The translations under genes and the position numbers were made by a program. A stretch of 7,177 nt of DNA from an uncultured Treponema sp. (lineage in GTDB: Bacteria > Spirochaetota > Spirochaetia > Treponematales > Treponemataceae), in the NCBI GenBank assembly GCA_905373565.1, contig CAJPTT010000118.1:1-7177 (forward strand), read 5' to 3'. How positions within the stretch are numbered: position 1 is the first letter of the stretch; each line of letters opens with the position of its first letter. The notes beneath the pieces are model-generated. The model worked only from the letters and a program-made list of their open reading frames with translations, made no database searches and was not told the origin of the DNA. Positions 4,903-7,177 of the stretch are shown here, piece by piece.

Positions 4903-5832
4903 ATGATTCGATTTATCATACGCCGGTTAATCAGCTTGATTCCGACGCTTTTTTTAATTGTAACATTCAGCTTTTTTATCATGAAAGTTGCGCCCGGCGG
5001 CCCTTTTTCCGCTGAACGGAATCCGCCGCCTGAGGTGCTTGCAAACATCAATAAGGTCTATCATTTAGACGAGCCGTTGCCCAAGCAGTATGTGCGGTAT
5101 TTGGGGAATATGCTGCGGGGAGATCTCGGCCCGTCGTTCAGATATAAAGATTACACTGTCAATGATTTGATCGGCAATACCATGCCGAATTCGCTTATTC
5201 TCGGTATTACCGCCCTTTGCAACGCTCTTGTGTTCGGTTTGCTGGTTGGGCTTATTTCTGCGGTAAAGCGCAATTCCGTTGCCGATTATGCGGCGATGTC
5301 CGTAGCGGTTATCGGTATTTCGATACCGCTGTTTGTTGTCGGCCCGCTTTTAATGCTCCTTTTTGCGGTAAAGTTGAAATGGCTGCCGACCTCCGGTTGG
5401 ATAACCGGCCGTCAAGGGCTCAAGACGCTTGTTATGCCGGCGCTTGCGCTGTCGCTGCCGTATTTTGCGTATATTGCCCGCCTTTCCCGCGCCAGCGTGT
5501 TGGAGGTGCTTCGGTCGGATTACATTCGCACTGCATACGCGAAAGGGCTTTCGTATCCTGTCGTTCTCTTTAAGCATGCACTCAAGGGTGCGATGCTGCC
5601 GGTTATCAGCTATCTTGGGCCCGCCTTTGCAGGTATTATCACCGGCTCTGTTGTTATCGAAAGAATCTTCTTGGTTCCCGGGCTCGGTACCTTCTTTGTA
5701 CAGTCCGCGCTTAATCGCGACTATACGCTGATTATGGGAACGGTGGTTATGTATTCCATCATTTTGATTTTGATGAATTTTGTTGTTGATATTCTCTACG
5801 CGGTTATCGATCCCCGCATTTCATATAAGTGA
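4903..5832 (+). CDS. oppB: OppB, oligopeptide ABC transporter permease
   Basis: This 309-residue inner-membrane protein is one half of the peptide channel; the family is usually close to 306 residues. A first membrane helix (about 9-29) is followed by the N-terminal OppB segment with KVAPGGPF and a hydrophilic loop containing YHLDEPLPKQYVRYLGNMLRGDLG (in pieces between about 53 and 76). Five more helices follow (about 98-120, 130-155, 172-192, 238-256, 278-300). The cytoplasmic EAA loop that docks on the ATPase lies at about 206-235 (DYIRTAYAKGLSYPVVLFKH). The protein ends in the typical YAVIDPRISYK. The ATG at 4903 has GGGGGA five bases upstream. A 7-nt gap separates it from oppC, consistent with co-translation. 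Confidence 0.93.
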   Translation: MIRFIIRRLISLIPTLFLIVTFSFFIMKVAPGGPFSAERNPPPEVLANINKVYHLDEPLPKQYVRYLGNMLRGDLGPSFRYKDYTVNDLIGNTMPNSLILGITALCNALVFGLLVGLISAVKRNSVADYAAMSVAVIGISIPLFVVGPLLMLLFAVKLKWLPTSGWITGRQGLKTLVMPALALSLPYFAYIARLSRASVLEVLRSDYIRTAYAKGLSYPVVLFKHALKGAMLPVISYLGPAFAGIITGSVVIERIFLVPGLGTFFVQSALNRDYTLIMGTVVMYSIILILMNFVVDILYAVIDPRISYK

Positions 5833-5839
5833 GGCTAAG

Positions 5840-6940
5840 ATGGACGTTAAACAAACGGACGGCACAAACCAAACTCAGGAAGGCACACCGGTTAAAACGA
5901 ATGATGGACTTCCGGTTAATGAATTCAACCAATCGATGAAGCCGATATCTCTCTGGGATGATGCATGGCGGCGCCTGAAAAAAAACAAAATGGCGCTTAT
6001 GGGGCTGTTCATTGTGGGTTTTTACGCAGCAATTTCGCTTTTAGCGCCGATTTTGCCGATTTATTCTTATTCCGAGCAGACGATTATCCATCAAAACTTG
6101 CCACCTTCTCTTAGTAAGGCAGGGGATATGATGGTGCGCGTGCTTCGTGCGGATATGATGCGTACGGCAAAAAAAGAAGGGCGCGCTGACCTTTCCGAAA
6201 AACAAAAGGAAGAACTCGCGGCTTTACAGCAGGAAGTAGCGAACAATCCGGTGCACAACCGCTGCTATCTTTTAGGTACGGATGCGCTCGGGCGGGATAT
6301 GTTTGCCCGTGTCGTATACGGCGGACGCATTTCCATTATGATCGGATTGATCGGTACGATTACTTCGCTTTTTATCGGCGTACTAGTCGGCGCGGTGAGC
6401 GGTTATTTCGGCGGCTGGCTCGATAACGTATTGATGCGCTTTGTCGATATCATGTACGGTTTGCCGTATATGCTTGTCGTTATCATTATGATGGCGATCT
6501 TGGGGCAAAATATCGTCATTCTGTTTGTCGCGATTGCACTTGTTTCGTGGCTGACCATCGCGCGCGTTGTACGCGGACAGGTTATCAGCTTAAAGAATGC
6601 CGAATTTGTCGAAGCTGCCCGTTCGATGGGGGCTTCTACGCCGCGTATTATCTTCCGGCACATACTGCCGAATACGCTCGGTATCATCATCATTTACTCA
6701 ACGCTTTCCATCCCGGGCTTTATTATGAACGAGAGTTTTCTATCGTTCTTAGGGCTCGGTGTTTCGGCGCCCCGCGCTTCATGGGGCTCGCTTGTGTCCG
6801 ATGGTGTAAACGTAATGACGCTCTATCCGTGGCAGCTGTTGGTTCCGGCAATCGCAATGACGGTTTTCTTATTTGCAATGAACTTTCTCGGCGACGGTCT
6901 CCGCGATGCCTTCGATCCTCAGAGTAAAAATAGGGTGTAA
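5840..6940 (+). CDS. oppC: OppC, oligopeptide ABC transporter permease with extra loop
   Basis: This 366-residue partner of OppB is well above the usual 290-310. A polar N-terminal tail (1-35) leads into SLWDDAWRRLKKNKMALMG and the first membrane helix (about 51-73). Between this helix and the conserved LGTDALGRDMFARVVYGGRI (145-164) lie about 70 residues instead of the usual 25-30. The extra part (about 90-135) is highly charged and helix-prone, with KKEGRADLSEKQKEELAALQ. After it the family pattern resumes: helices from about 166 onward, the EAA loop at 256-280 (FVEAARSMGASTPRIIFRHI) and the C-terminal GDGLRDAFDPQ. ATG 5840 is preferred, with GAGG at 5831-5834 overlapping the oppB stop. An earlier in-frame start inside oppB would add 20 residues with no family match. 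A 2-nt gap separates it from oppD. Confidence 0.92.
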   Translation: MDVKQTDGTNQTQEGTPVKTNDGLPVNEFNQSMKPISLWDDAWRRLKKNKMALMGLFIVGFYAAISLLAPILPIYSYSEQTIIHQNLPPSLSKAGDMMVRVLRADMMRTAKKEGRADLSEKQKEELAALQQEVANNPVHNRCYLLGTDALGRDMFARVVYGGRISIMIGLIGTITSLFIGVLVGAVSGYFGGWLDNVLMRFVDIMYGLPYMLVVIIMMAILGQNIVILFVAIALVSWLTIARVVRGQVISLKNAEFVEAARSMGASTPRIIFRHILPNTLGIIIIYSTLSIPGFIMNESFLSFLGLGVSAPRASWGSLVSDGVNVMTLYPWQLLVPAIAMTVFLFAMNFLGDGLRDAFDPQSKNRV

Positions 6941-6942
6941 CG

Positions 6943-7177
6943 ATGAATAATCAAAAATCAGACGAGAAAATCTTACAGGTTAAAAATTTACAAACGTGGT
7001 TCTGGACTGATGCCGGTATCGTAAAGGCTGTCGACGGCGTTTCTTTCGATTTGCATAAACGCGAAATGCTGGCGATTGTCGGCGAGTCCGGTTCGGGAAA
7101 GAGCGTAACCAATTTAGCGATTATGAACCTTATTCCCAATCCTCCGGGGAAAATTATCGGCGGCGAGGTGTGGTTCG
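6943..7177 (+). CDS. oppD: OppD, peptide ABC transporter ATPase (5' part, cut by window end)
   Basis: The first 78 residues are present. The start of an ABC ATPase domain is clear: ILQVKNLQTWF (10-20), then GIVKAVDGVSFDL, and the Walker A loop GESGSGKS at 47-54, which binds the ATP phosphates. MNLIPNPPGKIIGGEVWF follows, typical of OppD/DppD rather than OppF, whose usual position is next. The signature, Walker B and C-terminal peptide-transporter region lie beyond the window. The ATG begins two bases after the oppC stop with no strong ribosome-binding site (GGGTG at 6933-6937), pointing to translational coupling. Confidence 0.93.
   Translation, partial: MNNQKSDEKILQVKNLQTWFWTDAGIVKAVDGVSFDLHKREMLAIVGESGSGKSVTNLAIMNLIPNPPGKIIGGEVWF

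Overview
The window looks like chromosomal DNA from a host-associated spirochaete, most likely an oral Treponema. This is inferred from moderate GC, AT-rich intergenic DNA with many hairpins, a peptide-transport operon of the type these amino-acid fermenters use, and a lipoprotein signal ending L-A-S-C. The species cannot be fixed from the sequence alone.

Left part (1-1947): about 380 bases without a convincing gene hold two hairpins, one of which belongs to a repeat that recurs further on. A sigma-28-like promoter follows, then a 521-residue methyl-accepting chemotaxis-like membrane protein. That protein has no recognisable HAMP domain and ends without a CheR-docking pentapeptide.

Middle part (1948-2978): a 74-residue PC4/YdbC-family single-stranded-DNA-binding protein lies on the minus strand, convergent with the chemotaxis gene. 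Its promoter region contains an inverted repeat spanning the -10 and an 18-bp perfect palindrome. Next come a 141-bp nested palindrome (probably a MITE-like or other dispersed repeat), a 14-bp tandem duplication and a strong consensus promoter. That promoter leads after about 125 bases to a strong intrinsic terminator, so it probably makes a small RNA. Between this terminator and oppA, the minus strand carries an open 67-codon frame with no start codon, which reads like the 3' end of a decayed gene.

Right part (2979-7177): an oppABCD oligopeptide ABC-transporter operon, cut by the window edge inside oppD. The lipoprotein OppA captures peptides, OppB and OppC form the membrane channel, and OppD supplies ATPase activity. 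oppB-oppC-oppD are nearly contiguous (7-nt and 2-nt gaps). oppA is separated from oppB by 322 bases packed with hairpins, which could make oppA mRNA more abundant than the rest. OppC carries a hydrophilic insertion of about 45 residues that ordinary OppC proteins lack.

There is no CRISPR array, transposase, phage gene, tRNA or rRNA. The most unusual material is the candidate small RNA, the repeat family with a conserved head and variable hairpin, and the gene remnant upstream of oppA.
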